50,901 nucleotides of DNA from Clostridia bacterium DTU068. Lineage in GTDB: Bacteria > Bacillota > DSM-12270 > Thermacetogeniales > Thermacetogeniaceae. Position numbers and translations under genes: made by a program. Positions 33,681 through 42,756 of this stretch are shown piece by piece. The stretch is from assembly GCA_001513545.1 (NCBI GenBank), contig LFTQ01000157.1, forward strand, positions 7,191 through 58,091, read 5' to 3'. Numbering within the stretch: position 1 is the first letter of the stretch; each line of letters begins with the position of its first letter. The notes under the pieces were generated by a model. It had not been told where the DNA came from. It saw only the letters and a program-made list of their open reading frames with translations, and did no database searches.

Positions 33681-34172
33681 ATGCCTGAAGCTGGCTGTGC
33701 ACAACCTGCCGAAGATATCCAGAAGGAGAAAGAGTTAGGGGATCTTTTTGCACAGTGGCGAGGGGTAAAGGGTGCTTTAATACCAATCCTGCAGGGAGCA
33801 CAAGAGATTTATGGATATCTGCCTAAAGAGGTGCTTCTGCGGATCGCGCGCGAATTGAAGCTTCCGCCAAGCCGTGTATTTGGAGTTGCCACTTTCTATG
33901 CCCAATTCCATTTGCAGCCGCGTGGGCGTAATATTGTCAGGGTTTGTCTCGGTACAGCCTGCCATGTTCGTGGTGCCTCAAAGATATTTGAGGGCATACA
34001 GCAAGAGCTGGGTATTGATGACGGAGAGACCACTGAGGATCTGCGTTACACGCTGGAAACCGTAGCCTGCCTAGGCTGCTGTGGTTTATCTCCGGTGGTT
34101 ATGGTCAATGATGACACTCATGGCCGACTGGTTCCGGACAAATTAAAAGGTATTCTCGAACAGTATGAGTAA
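33681..34172 (+). CDS. NuoE/HndA-like [2Fe-2S] subunit
   Basis: 163 residues. Thioredoxin-like [2Fe-2S] subunit of NADH-linked hydrogenases and formate dehydrogenases. Cluster cysteines: C-x4-C in VCLGTACHVRG and C-x3-C in ACLGCCGLSP; helical N-terminal domain with GALIPILQGAQEIYGYLP. ATG 33681 follows GGGAGGGGG. First gene of a four-gene operon (NuoE-, HndB-, NuoF-like, FdhA). Confidence 0.92.
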   Translation: MPEAGCAQPAEDIQKEKELGDLFAQWRGVKGALIPILQGAQEIYGYLPKEVLLRIARELKLPPSRVFGVATFYAQFHLQPRGRNIVRVCLGTACHVRGASKIFEGIQQELGIDDGETTEDLRYTLETVACLGCCGLSPVVMVNDDTHGRLVPDKLKGILEQYE

Positions 34173-34247
34173 ACAGACCCTTAATGAAGGGAGGTGAATT
34201 CACCGGGTTTTGCCGCGCTTAATAACGGGGCAGGCAAGGTGAAGATT

Positions 34248-34619
34248 ATGAAACTAGTAAACAGGGAAGACCTGAAGAAATATCGTGAGGAAGCCCAAAA
34301 GGAGATATTTTCACGTAATTCTGAGAATACCAGAGTTATTGTGGGGATGGGAACCTGCGGTATTGCAGCCGGGGCTCGTGAAGTGATGGCCGCCATACAT
34401 GAAGAGCTTAATAAGCGTAATCTTGAAGTTATTGTAGACAAAACCGGCTGTATCGGAATGTGTGAGCAGGAACCACTGGTGGATGTACAAAAACCAGGGG
34501 AGCCGCGCATTACCTATGGTAAGGTTAAGCCTGCTGATGCCGCAAGGATCATTGTAGGGCATGTTATGCACGGTAATATCGTCGATGACCTTGTAATTGC
34601 ACGCTTTGAAGAAATTTAA
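34248..34619 (+). CDS. HndB-like [2Fe-2S] ferredoxin-domain subunit
   Basis: About 123 residues. MKLVNREDLKKYREEAQKE, then VGMGTCGIAAGAREVM and DKTGCIGMCEQEPLVDV, the thioredoxin-like [2Fe-2S] pattern of HndB in NADP-reducing hydrogenase. Only three cysteines are visible. ATG 34248, with AAGGTGA upstream, matches the usual family start; GTG 34194 in frame would add 18 residues. Confidence 0.85.
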   Translation: MKLVNREDLKKYREEAQKEIFSRNSENTRVIVGMGTCGIAAGAREVMAAIHEELNKRNLEVIVDKTGCIGMCEQEPLVDVQKPGEPRITYGKVKPADAARIIVGHVMHGNIVDDLVIARFEEI

Positions 34620-34649
34620 AAAAACATAAGGGAAGGAGGGAAATTCAAG

Positions 34650-36443
34650 GTGCAATTAGTCAGAGCCCATGTTCTAGTATGCGGGGGCAAAAACTGTTCC
34701 TCATCTAATTCCAAGCAGGTGCTTGAAGCATTTGCCAAAGAATTGGAAGGGAAAAAGCTTGATCAGGAAGTTAGACTGGTTGAGACCGATTGTCATGACT
34801 TTTGTGAAAATGGGCCTCTGGTAATCGTTTATCCTGAAGGAACATATTATGTCAGGGTAACACCGGAGGATGTTCCCGAAATAGTAGAAGAACATCTGGT
34901 TAAAGGTCGGGTTGTTAACCGCCTGATTTATAAGGCGCCTATTAAGGAAGATGAAATTCCTACCTATAAAGAACTTGACTTTTACCGGAAACAAAAACGT
35001 GTTGCCTTGCGCAACTGTGGTTCCATTGATCCAGAAGAAATAAAGGAGTATATTGCCAGGGGTGGTTACTCCTCTTTGGAAAAAGCTGTTTATGAGATGA
35101 CCCCGGAACAGGTGATTGATGAGGTTAAGCGTTCCGGGCTGCGCGGTCGTGGTGGTGGAGGTTTCCCCACGGGCCTCAAGTGGGAGTTCTGCCGCCGTTC
35201 CCCCGGGGACCTGAAATATTTGATCTGTAATGCTGATGAGGGTGACCCCGGTGCTTTTATGGACCGCAGTATTTTAGAGGGGGATCCGCACACTTTAATC
35301 GAAGGTATGGCTATCGCTGCTTATGCTATCGGATGCCGGGAGGGTTATATTTACTGTCGTGCCGAGTATCCGCTTGCAATTAAGAGATTAAAGATAGCTA
35401 TTGCTCAGGCTGAAGAATTCGGGTTGTTGGGAGAAAACATCCTAGGAACCGACTTTACCTTCAATCTACACATTAAAGAGGGAGCTGGAGCCTTTGTATG
35501 TGGTGAAGAAACCGCTCTTATGGCTTCTATTGAGGGTAAGCGCGGTATGCCCCGGGTAAGACCACCTTTCCCGGCACAGTCGGGATTGTGGGGGAAACCT
35601 TCAAATATTAATAATGTGGAAACCTATGCCAATGTGCCGGTTATTATCGGAAGAGGTGCTGATTGGTTTGCTTCCATGGGTACGGAAAAGAGCAAAGGTA
35701 CCAAAGTATTTGCCTTAACCGGTAAAGTGAATAATACCGGCCTTGTAGAAGTGCCGATGGGTATTACGATCCGAGAGATCATCTTCGAAATCGGCGGGGG
35801 TATAGTCGGGGGTAAAGAGTTTAAGGGTGTACAGATCGGTGGGCCCTCCGGTGGTTGTATACCGGCTAGCTTAATGGATACACCAGTTGACTATGAGTCA
35901 CTGATCCAGGCAGGGGCCATGATGGGTTCAGGTGGTTTGGTGGTTATGGACGAAACCACCTGCATGGTAGACCTGGCTCGGTTCTTCCTCAATTTTACTC
36001 AGTCTGAATCCTGTGGTAAATGCACCCCCTGCAGGGAAGGGACCAAGAGGATGCTGGAAATCCTGACCAGGATTTGCAATGGAGAGGGTGTACCCGAAGA
36101 TATAGAAACACTGGAGCGTTTAGGTCGTGTAATCAAATCAACCGCTCTTTGCGGTTTGGGTAATACCGCTCCCAACCCGGTGCTTTCTACACTGCGCTAT
36201 TTCCGTGACGAATATGAGGCACATATTTTTGATAAACGCTGTCCGGCACATGCCTGTTCAGCCCTGCTGATTTACTCCATAGATAAAGAGAAGTGTTCCG
36301 GCTGCGGCCGTTGTGCGAAGGTATGTCCGGCAGGGGCAATAACCGGGGAAAAGAAAGAGCCGCATGAAATAGACCCCGATAAGTGCATCAAGTGTGGCAG
36401 CTGTATTGAGCAGTGCAAGAGGGGCGCTATTTTGCGCTTGTAA
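34650..36443 (+). CDS. NuoF/HndC-like NADH-binding flavoprotein subunit
   Basis: 597 residues. Residues 1-95 are an extra [2Fe-2S] domain (C-x4-C in VCGGKNC, C-x3-C in DCHDFC). Then the FMN/NADH core (GLRGRGGGGFPTGLKWEF, NADEGDPGAFMDRSILEGDPH), the SLBB domain, the N3-type [4Fe-4S] motif ESCGKCTPCREG with a fourth cysteine in TALCGLGN, and a C-terminal 2[4Fe-4S] ferredoxin (CSGCGRCAKVCP, CIKCGSCIEQC). GTG 34650 follows GGAAGGAGGG. This architecture is that of electron-bifurcating or NAD(P)-linked HndC/HydB subunits. Confidence 0.95.
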   Translation: MQLVRAHVLVCGGKNCSSSNSKQVLEAFAKELEGKKLDQEVRLVETDCHDFCENGPLVIVYPEGTYYVRVTPEDVPEIVEEHLVKGRVVNRLIYKAPIKEDEIPTYKELDFYRKQKRVALRNCGSIDPEEIKEYIARGGYSSLEKAVYEMTPEQVIDEVKRSGLRGRGGGGFPTGLKWEFCRRSPGDLKYLICNADEGDPGAFMDRSILEGDPHTLIEGMAIAAYAIGCREGYIYCRAEYPLAIKRLKIAIAQAEEFGLLGENILGTDFTFNLHIKEGAGAFVCGEETALMASIEGKRGMPRVRPPFPAQSGLWGKPSNINNVETYANVPVIIGRGADWFASMGTEKSKGTKVFALTGKVNNTGLVEVPMGITIREIIFEIGGGIVGGKEFKGVQIGGPSGGCIPASLMDTPVDYESLIQAGAMMGSGGLVVMDETTCMVDLARFFLNFTQSESCGKCTPCREGTKRMLEILTRICNGEGVPEDIETLERLGRVIKSTALCGLGNTAPNPVLSTLRYFRDEYEAHIFDKRCPAHACSALLIYSIDKEKCSGCGRCAKVCPAGAITGEKKEPHEIDPDKCIKCGSCIEQCKRGAILRL

Positions 36444-36486
36444 GCACATTACATGAGAAACAAAGGGGAAAAGGAGTGTGAGAAAA

Positions 36487-39165
36487 GTGGCTCTCGTCAC
36501 CGTCACTATTGACGGCCAGACAGTCCAGGTCCCGGAGGGCACATCGGTGTTGGATGCCGCCCGGTCCATTGGGATAAATATCCCCGCCCTGTGCCATGAC
36601 CCGGACCTGACACCTGTCGGGGCTTGTCGTCTTTGTGTTGTTGAAATAGAGAATATGCGTAATCTTCCCGCTTCTTGTGTAACCATCTGTACTGAGGGTA
36701 TGGAAATCAGGACCAATACACCCAGAGTCAGAGAGGCGAGAAAAACGATCCTGGAACTACTGGTTTCCAATCATAATCTTGACTGTATGACCTGTGAAAA
36801 GGCCGGAAGCTGCCTCCTGCAGGATTACTGCTATGAATATGGTGTTAGCGGATATGTTTTCGAAGGAGAAAAGCACGATTATCCCCTGGAGGTAGACAAC
36901 CCCTTCTATATCAGGGATATGAATAAATGCATCGTCTGTGGGCGCTGCATCCGGGCCTGTGAAGAGGTCGTCGGCAAAAACATCTTAGATTTTGTATACC
37001 GCGGGTTTAAAACAAAACCCAGTCCTTTTATGGACACACCTATGAGCGAGTCTGACTGTGTCTACTGCGGCAGCTGTGTTACTGTATGTCCGGTAGGTGC
37101 TCTGGTAGAAAAGGATAGATTAGGCAAAGGCCGTACCTGGGAGATTGAGAAGGTGAAAACCGTTTGCCCGTACTGTGGTACAGGATGCACCATTGATCTC
37201 AATGTCATGGACGGCAAGGTTATCGGGGTGACTGGGAACCCTGAAGGTGATGTCAATGGCCGCTTCCTCTGTGTGAAGGGGCGTTTTGGCTACGAATTCG
37301 TTCACAGTGATGACCGGTTGAAAAAACCCTTGATCAAAAAGGATGGCCAGTTTGAAGAAGCAAGTTGGGATGAAGCCATCAACCTGATTGCTTCCAAGCT
37401 CAATGAGGTCAAAGAGAAGAATGGTGCAGATGGTATTGGCATCCTCAGTTCTGCACGCTGCACCAATGAAGAGAACTATCTACTGAATAAGTTTGCCAGA
37501 GCGGTGATCGGCACAAACAACATCGATCACTGCGCCCGTCTCTGACACGCTCCCACAGTCGCCGGTCTGGCGGCAGCTTTTGGGAGTGGAGCAATGACCA
37601 ATTCCATCAATGAAATCAGCGGTGCTGATTTTATCCTGGCTTGTGGGACCAATACCGCTGACTGTCATCCAGTGATCAGCTATAAGGTCAACAAAGCTAT
37701 CCGTAATGGCGCCAAATTGGTGGTCATCGATCCTCGTGCCACAGATTTCGCTGCTTGGGCTGATGAACACCTGCAGCTTAAACCAGGTACAGATATTGCC
37801 CTTTTCAATGGTTTTGCCAATGTAATCATCAATGAAAATCTGTGGAACAAAGATTTTGTTGCCAATCGAACAGAGGATTTTGAAGCACTCAAGGAAGCGG
37901 TGGCTAAATACACACCTGAATATGTGGAAGGTATCACCGGTGTCCCGGCGGAAAAGATCAAAGAGGTGGCCAGGGCTTATGCCGGTGCAGAGCGGGCAAC
38001 GATCCTCTACACCATGGGCGTTACTCAGCATACAGTTGGAACCCATAATGTTTGGTCTGTAGCCAATTTAGCTATGCTCTGCGGGCAGATCGGGCGTGAA
38101 TCAACAGGGGTTAACCCACTGCGCGGCCAGAATAATGTCCAGGGAGCATGTGACATGGGAGCACTTCCCAATGTGTTAACCGGCTACCAGAGTGTTGTAG
38201 ATCCATCTGTTAGGGAAAAGTTTAATAAGGCCTGGAACTGTAATATACCAGAGAAACCAGGTCTTACCGTAACTGAGATGATGTCTGCAGCAGCCCGTGG
38301 GGATATCAAAGCCATGTTCATCATGGGTGAGAACCCGGTGCTCAGTGATGCTGATGCAAGCCATGTGGCAGAAGGGCTAAAGAAATTGGACTTCCTGGTG
38401 GTGCAGGATATCTTCCTTACAGAAACAGCCCAGTATGCTGATGTGGTGCTTCCTTCAGCCTGCTTTGCAGAAAAGGACGGCACATTCAGCAACACCGAAC
38501 GCCGTGTCCAGCGGGTGCGCAAGGCCGTGGATCCTCCAGGAGAGGCTCTAGCAGACTGGGAGATTATCTGCAGGATCGCCAATGCTATGGGCTACCAGAT
38601 GAATTATGCTTCTCCATCTGAGATTATGGATGAGATCGCCGGCCTGACACCATCCTATGGTGGTATCTCCTTTGCACGTTTGGAGAAGAATGGCCTGCAG
38701 TGGCCCTGCCCGACTCCAGATCATCCCGGTACTCCTTTCCTGCATGGAGAGAAGTTCAGCCGTGGTCTCGGCAAATTCCATGCTGTAGAACATATACCAC
38801 CTGATGAACAGCCTGATGAACAGTACCCGTTTATCTTAACAACAGGGCGTAGGCTTTACCATTACCACACAGGAACCATGACCAGAATAGGTATGCTAAA
38901 TGAGCAGATGCCCGGTGATTACCTGGAGATAAACTGTGCCGATGCTGAGAGGCTAAATATCAATGACGGGGATAAGGTAAAGGTGACCTCACGCCGTGGT
39001 AAAATTGAGATTCCGGCTAAGATCAGTGATACAGTGCCACCAGGCGTAGTATTCACCTCCTTCCATTTTGCAGAAACACCTATTAATAAACTGACAAACC
39101 CGAAATATGATGCCATCTCAAAGATTCCAGAATTAAAGGTTTGTGCGGTTAATGTGACGAAATAA
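36487..39165 (+). CDS. fdhA: Selenocysteine formate dehydrogenase, catalytic subunit
   Basis: 892 residues when the TGA at 37543-37545 is read as selenocysteine (residue 353): the context DHCARL-Sec-HAPTVAGL is the formate dehydrogenase active site. N-terminal [2Fe-2S] (LCHDPDL...GACRLC), His-Cys cluster H-x3-C-x2-C-x5-C, two [4Fe-4S] motifs (CIVCGRCIRAC, CVYCGSCVTVC), then CPYCGTGC of the Mo/W-bis-MGD domain. It oxidises formate or reduces CO2. GTG 36487 is preferred; GTG 36478 is only two bases from AAGGAG. Last gene of the Hnd-like operon. Annotators that ignore Sec would split it into 36478-37545 and 37594-39165. Confidence 0.95.
37546..37590 (+). promoter_or_regulatory. Bacterial SECIS element of fdhA
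   Basis: Directly after the TGA. Lower stem CTCCCA (37550-37555) with TGGGAG (37581-37586); upper stem CGCC (37560-37563) with GGCG (37569-37572) closes the loop GGTCT. The loop G lies 18 bases after the TGA, the same distance as in the E. coli fdhF element, where SelB binds. Confidence 0.85.
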
Positions 39166-39180
39166 AGAAAAAACCGGTTA

Positions 39181-39213
39181 AAAACCCGACTCCATGATGG
39201 GGTCGGGTTTTTT
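39181..39213 (+). terminator. Rho-independent terminator of the formate dehydrogenase operon
   Basis: AAAACCCGACTCC (39181-39193) with GGGGTCGGGTTTT, five-base loop, long T run. Confidence 0.9.
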
Positions 39214-39282
39214 AATAACAAAAACTACCGGTCATAACTAATAAAACCGGTTATTAAATTTTAAAAAGGGTGGTGATTGTTT

Positions 39283-39861
39283 ATGATCAGAAGAAGATGG
39301 GCCAAATCCAAAATATTTTTGTTAATTATCGGGCTTTGTGCAGTTTTTATGATAGCTTTAATAGTAAGATCAGGGGTCATTGCTGCTGTTTCCTCAAAAA
39401 ATACTTCTCAGATCAAATATGAAACTTACAGCTATAAGGATGTGCCTTTAACTGTTTCTCTACCTGAATCAACTGATGTCACTGAAGATTATTACAGCAG
39501 TGGTGAGATAATCATTAATTCGCAATTGTGTGATGATGTGCATAACTATCACGGCTACCTACAGATCTGGAGAATCTCTGACCCAGAGGAATTTATTAAA
39601 AAGAGTAAATTAAACAGCACCTATCATTTTACTGCTTATGAACAAAACAAAATTACACAGGGTAATTATCAAGGGTTTGTTATTTCCTGGTCAGCCCAGC
39701 TTCAAGACAGCGGGTATATTTCCGGCAGGGATTATATTTTACAAAATAAGGATGACGAGGAGAAGTTTTTAAGAATTTCTCTTACCACCAAAGAAAAAGT
39801 TTTTCCTGATGAACTGGGGAAAATAGCAGACACTATTGTTTCATCTGTGGTATGGAAATAG
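39283..39861 (+). CDS. Membrane-anchored extracytoplasmic protein of unknown function
   Basis: About 192 residues. Basic start (RRRWAKSK), one membrane helix at about 10-32, then a 155-residue outer domain of alternating beta strands (YSYKDVPLTVSLPES, YHGYLQIWRIS, YQGFVISWSAQ). A PsbP-like or DUF fold is possible but I cannot name it. ATG 39283 with GGGTGG is preferred over TTG 39277. Converges with the Crp/Fnr gene. Confidence 0.7.
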   Translation: MIRRRWAKSKIFLLIIGLCAVFMIALIVRSGVIAAVSSKNTSQIKYETYSYKDVPLTVSLPESTDVTEDYYSSGEIIINSQLCDDVHNYHGYLQIWRISDPEEFIKKSKLNSTYHFTAYEQNKITQGNYQGFVISWSAQLQDSGYISGRDYILQNKDDEEKFLRISLTTKEKVFPDELGKIADTIVSSVVWK

Positions 39862-39878
39862 TCCTCCCACAAGGACAG

Positions 39879-40571
39879 TTATTCTGCACTTCTCTTCAAG
39901 GCCTCCATATTTTTGATTCTTATTGATGACCTGTGAAAATCGATGATCCCTTCATCCCTCATTTTGCACATCTCCCGTGACAGGGAGGGTCGGGAAACAT
40001 TGAGCAGATCAGCCAGTTCACAGCGCTTAAGGGGCAGCATAAAGGTGGTCATGCCTGTTCTCTGGTGCTGTTCTAGCAGATAGGTGCATATTTTACCCCG
40101 CAGGCTTTTAATTGCCAGGTATTCAACTTTTCTGTTCAGCAGGAGGGCCTTCTCTGAAATAATTCTGAGCATATTTTGAATGAGCATTCTATGGTTTTCA
40201 CAGCTGTTATCACAGTAACCGATGATCTTTTCCGGTTTGAGGAACAGAGCTGTACACTTTCCTTGAGCGAAAACTGTAGCCGGCCAGCACCTGTTTCCTG
40301 AAAAGGTCGCTATCTCACCGAAAAGTTCCCCAGGGCACAGTACCGTCAAAATGATCCTGCTGCCTGCCGCGTTCTCTTTGGTCACCGCAGCCTCACCGGA
40401 GAGCAAGATCCCAAATTCGGATAGTTCATCACCAGCGATGGTTATGCACTCATTTTTTTGATAACTTTTGATACGGGGATGCAGGCATTCCAGCAGGCAG
40501 TTTATTTCCTCCTGGTTTAATCTGTGGAACAGTCTGCATCTCTTTAAGCTGTCCATCCATTTAAAATTCAT
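39879..40571 (-). CDS. Crp/Fnr family regulator
   Basis: 230 residues. Cyclic-nucleotide-binding fold at 15-130 (GILLSGEAAVTKE, LCPGELFGEIATFSG) and a C-terminal winged helix with the recognition helix LADLLNVSRPSLSREMCKMRDEG. Several cysteines (C12, C26, C29 and others) raise the option of Fe-S or redox sensing, but the Fnr pattern is absent. ATG 40571. The GTAAC-TTTG-GTTAC site in the divergent promoter region is its likely target. Confidence 0.92.
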   Translation of the reverse strand: MNFKWMDSLKRCRLFHRLNQEEINCLLECLHPRIKSYQKNECITIAGDELSEFGILLSGEAAVTKENAAGSRIILTVLCPGELFGEIATFSGNRCWPATVFAQGKCTALFLKPEKIIGYCDNSCENHRMLIQNMLRIISEKALLLNRKVEYLAIKSLRGKICTYLLEQHQRTGMTTFMLPLKRCELADLLNVSRPSLSREMCKMRDEGIIDFHRSSIRIKNMEALKRSAE

Positions 40572-40589
40572 TTAATAATCACCGCATTT

Positions 40590-40605
40590 GGTAACTTTGG
40601 TTACC
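40590..40605. promoter_or_regulatory. Crp/Fnr-type operator
   Basis: GGTAAC-TTTG-GTTACC, a perfect 6-4-6 inverted repeat with the half-site spacing of Crp/Fnr sites, between the divergent regulator and ferredoxin genes. A TCTAAT -10-like box at 40622-40627 puts it near position -37 for the ferredoxin gene. Confidence 0.7.
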
Positions 40606-40675
40606 GTTTTATATCCCTGATTCTAATACACTGAACACAGAAAGACAAGAACAAAGATGAAAGGGGTTATTGAAG

Positions 40676-41413
40676 ATGAGAAGAAAGATAGTTCATATTG
40701 ATGAAGAGAAGTGCAATGGGTGCGGACTTTGTGTTGAGGCATGTCATGAAGGAGCACTGCAGCTCATAGATGGTAAGGCAAAACTGGTTTCTGAATCCTA
40801 TTGTGACGGCCTGGGCGACTGCTTGCCTGAATGCCCTACCGGAGCCATAACCATTGTGGAGCGGGAGGCAGAGCCCTATGATGAAGAAGCTGTTAAGAAA
40901 AATATGGAGGCTAGAAAAACTGCGAAAGATGCAGCAGAAGGTACTTTGCCCTGCGGCTGCCCAGGTACACATGCCAGGACAATACACAGGAAAACAGAAA
41001 CTCAGATTGGAGCACCGGAAGCAATGCAAAATGTACCTGTGGAGTCCCAGCTGAGACAATGGCCCTGCCAGATTAAGCTGGTGCCTGTTAATGCACCTTA
41101 TTTAGACAATGCACATCTTCTGGTGGCTGCTGATTGTACAGCCTATGCCTATGCCAACATGCATAACGACTTTATAAGCGGTAAGATCACTTTGATCGGT
41201 TGCCCGAAGCTGGACTCAGTTGATTATTCTGAAAAACTGACAGAGATCCTGAAGGCACATAAGATCAAGAGCATCACTGTTTTGCGCATGGAAGTGCCCT
41301 GCTGCTCTGGCTTGGTTAATGCAGTCAAAAAGGCTCTCATTGACAGCGGGAGAATGATTCCCTGGCGGGTTGTTACCATCAGTACAGATGGGAGAGTTAT
41401 TGAGGACTGCTGA
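40676..41413 (+). CDS. 4Fe-4S ferredoxin-type protein, 245 residues
   Basis: N-terminal 2[4Fe-4S] domain: CNGCGLCVEACHEGAL near 12-27 and a second motif YCDGLGDCLPECPTGAI with longer spacing. A linker has CGCPG (near 92). The C-terminal half (LVPVNAPYLDNAHLLVAADCTAYAYANMH ... IGCPKLD ... EVPCCSG) is the iron-sulfur protein domain of a family common in anaerobes that grow with hydroxylamine reductase or anaerobic respiration. ATG 40676 after AAAGGGG. Divergent to a Crp/Fnr gene with a shared operator. Confidence 0.88.
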   Translation: MRRKIVHIDEEKCNGCGLCVEACHEGALQLIDGKAKLVSESYCDGLGDCLPECPTGAITIVEREAEPYDEEAVKKNMEARKTAKDAAEGTLPCGCPGTHARTIHRKTETQIGAPEAMQNVPVESQLRQWPCQIKLVPVNAPYLDNAHLLVAADCTAYAYANMHNDFISGKITLIGCPKLDSVDYSEKLTEILKAHKIKSITVLRMEVPCCSGLVNAVKKALIDSGRMIPWRVVTISTDGRVIEDC

Positions 41414-41518
41414 TAGCTATCAAATGCATTGTTTGAATTCTTTGAGGAACATTTCTTAGAAGTTGAATAGGGTATTAAAAAATGCGGATGAGGGGACTTT
41501 TTAAACTAATCTGTTGTG

Positions 41519-41546
41519 GGGAAAGCAGTTAAAGCTTTCCCTTTTT
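41519..41546 (+). terminator. Rho-independent terminator
   Basis: GGGAAAGC (41519-41526) with GCTTTCCC (41534-41541), seven-base loop, T run; 105 bases after the ferredoxin gene. Confidence 0.8.
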
Positions 41547-41553
41547 ATTTTAG

Positions 41554-41736
41554 GTATTTCTCGGCAGTATTTATTTTAATACCCCTGGTGTTGTCAAGGG
41601 AGACCTTCTGTTGATTAACGGGGAAGGTGTTATCGGCCTGATTATCGGCCTGTTAACTGCTGTATGGTTTTTCAATAGGATCAAGAAAGATGATTTTTTA
41701 TTCTCATTTTATAGACATACATCAATAAACTGCTGA
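41554..41736 (+). pseudogene. Possible remnant of a membrane protein
   Basis: An open frame with no ATG after the stop at 41551 encodes a hydrophobic stretch (NGEGVIGLIIGLLTAVWFFNR) then a basic segment. TTG 41611 with AAGGGAG upstream would give 41 residues. It overlaps the 3' end of the patatin-like gene on the other strand. Could be a decayed gene or chance. Confidence 0.2.
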
Positions 41737-42594
41737 AAACTGTCTTTCGATGACGGTTTTTATTTGATCATAAGCCTCAGCTGCGTCAAGATAACCCAGC
41801 TCATAAAGATGATTCAGTTTATCGGCATTTTTTTCAAAGCGGTTCACATTTAATTTTTTTGAGGGTCTGATCACCGCTATTTGTCCCTTTTGTTCCAATT
41901 GCTCTATGTATAGTAAGGTTTTGTTGTAAATTTGATATCGATTTAGCATAGCGGCAATAAGATTCGGGTAATCTCGGTATTTCTTTTCTAACAGTAGACG
42001 CAGCGGTGTGCTGACCGGTTTCTTTTGATAACCCTGATTGCGGGTTAAGACCACCATATTCTTCTGGTAACCATCTGTTATGGCCTGGCGGATAGGTATG
42101 GGATCTGTAATCCCTCCATCCAGCAGGTGGTATCCTCTATAATGAACAATAGGTGAAACGAACGGAAGGGAAATTGAAGCTCGCAGAGCAGTAAAATTTT
42201 TATCCATCTCACTCTTATCGAAATATAAAGGTTTTCCTGTTTTGCAGTCAGTAACCCCAACTTTAAAAGTAATCGGTGAATTGAAGAAAGTATCATAATC
42301 AAAGGGGACTCTTTTTTGGGGGATCTCATCAAATATAAAGTCCATACCGAAAAGGGAGCCATTTTTGACAAGGTTTTTAATGCTCATATAACGCCAGTCA
42401 TTGATAAAGGCAGTAGTGATGATTTTGTTGCGTCCCTTTTGCCGGGAAATATATGAAACTGCATTGCTGGCGCCAGCTGAAACACCTATCACATAATCGA
42501 AAATCAGGTCTTTTTCAAGAAAAAAGTCCAGCACACCCGCTGTGTACAGTCCTCTCATTCCACCGCCCTCAAGTACTAGTCCTGCATGAATCAC
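41722..42594 (-). CDS. Patatin-like phospholipase
   Basis: 290 residues. Oxyanion loop GGGMRGLYTAG at 10-20, nucleophile S39 in GVSAG, and the catalytic aspartate in LLDGGITDPIP. Lipid acyl hydrolase of the RssA/YjjU kind, cytoplasmic or membrane-edge since no signal peptide is seen. ATG 42594 has AGGGGTGG upstream on the minus strand. Confidence 0.93.
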   Translation of the reverse strand: MIHAGLVLEGGGMRGLYTAGVLDFFLEKDLIFDYVIGVSAGASNAVSYISRQKGRNKIITTAFINDWRYMSIKNLVKNGSLFGMDFIFDEIPQKRVPFDYDTFFNSPITFKVGVTDCKTGKPLYFDKSEMDKNFTALRASISLPFVSPIVHYRGYHLLDGGITDPIPIRQAITDGYQKNMVVLTRNQGYQKKPVSTPLRLLLEKKYRDYPNLIAAMLNRYQIYNKTLLYIEQLEQKGQIAVIRPSKKLNVNRFEKNADKLNHLYELGYLDAAEAYDQIKTVIERQFSAVY

Positions 42595-42687
42595 TTAACC
42601 ACCCCTAAATACCAACAGATAGCCGCTTGAAAACAAAAATAACAGTTGACATAAAGGTAGTTTTCAAGAACCATTTTTGTTACCCAT

Positions 42688-42756
42688 GTCCTGACTGAAC
42701 AGTCCTGACTGAACACAAACAACCAACCACTAACCACCAACGACCAAATCACCAAC
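42688..42756. repeat. Tandem 14-mer and AACCA-rich low-complexity stretch
   Basis: GTCCTGACTGAACA occurs twice in perfect tandem (42688-42701, 42702-42715), followed by about 40 bases of repeated AACCA/ACCAAC units reaching the 3' end of the next gene. Confidence 0.6.

Noticed and set aside
37480-37600. Broken formate dehydrogenase gene
   Set aside because: The split is a single TGA at the known selenocysteine site with a SECIS hairpin, so it is recoding and not decay.
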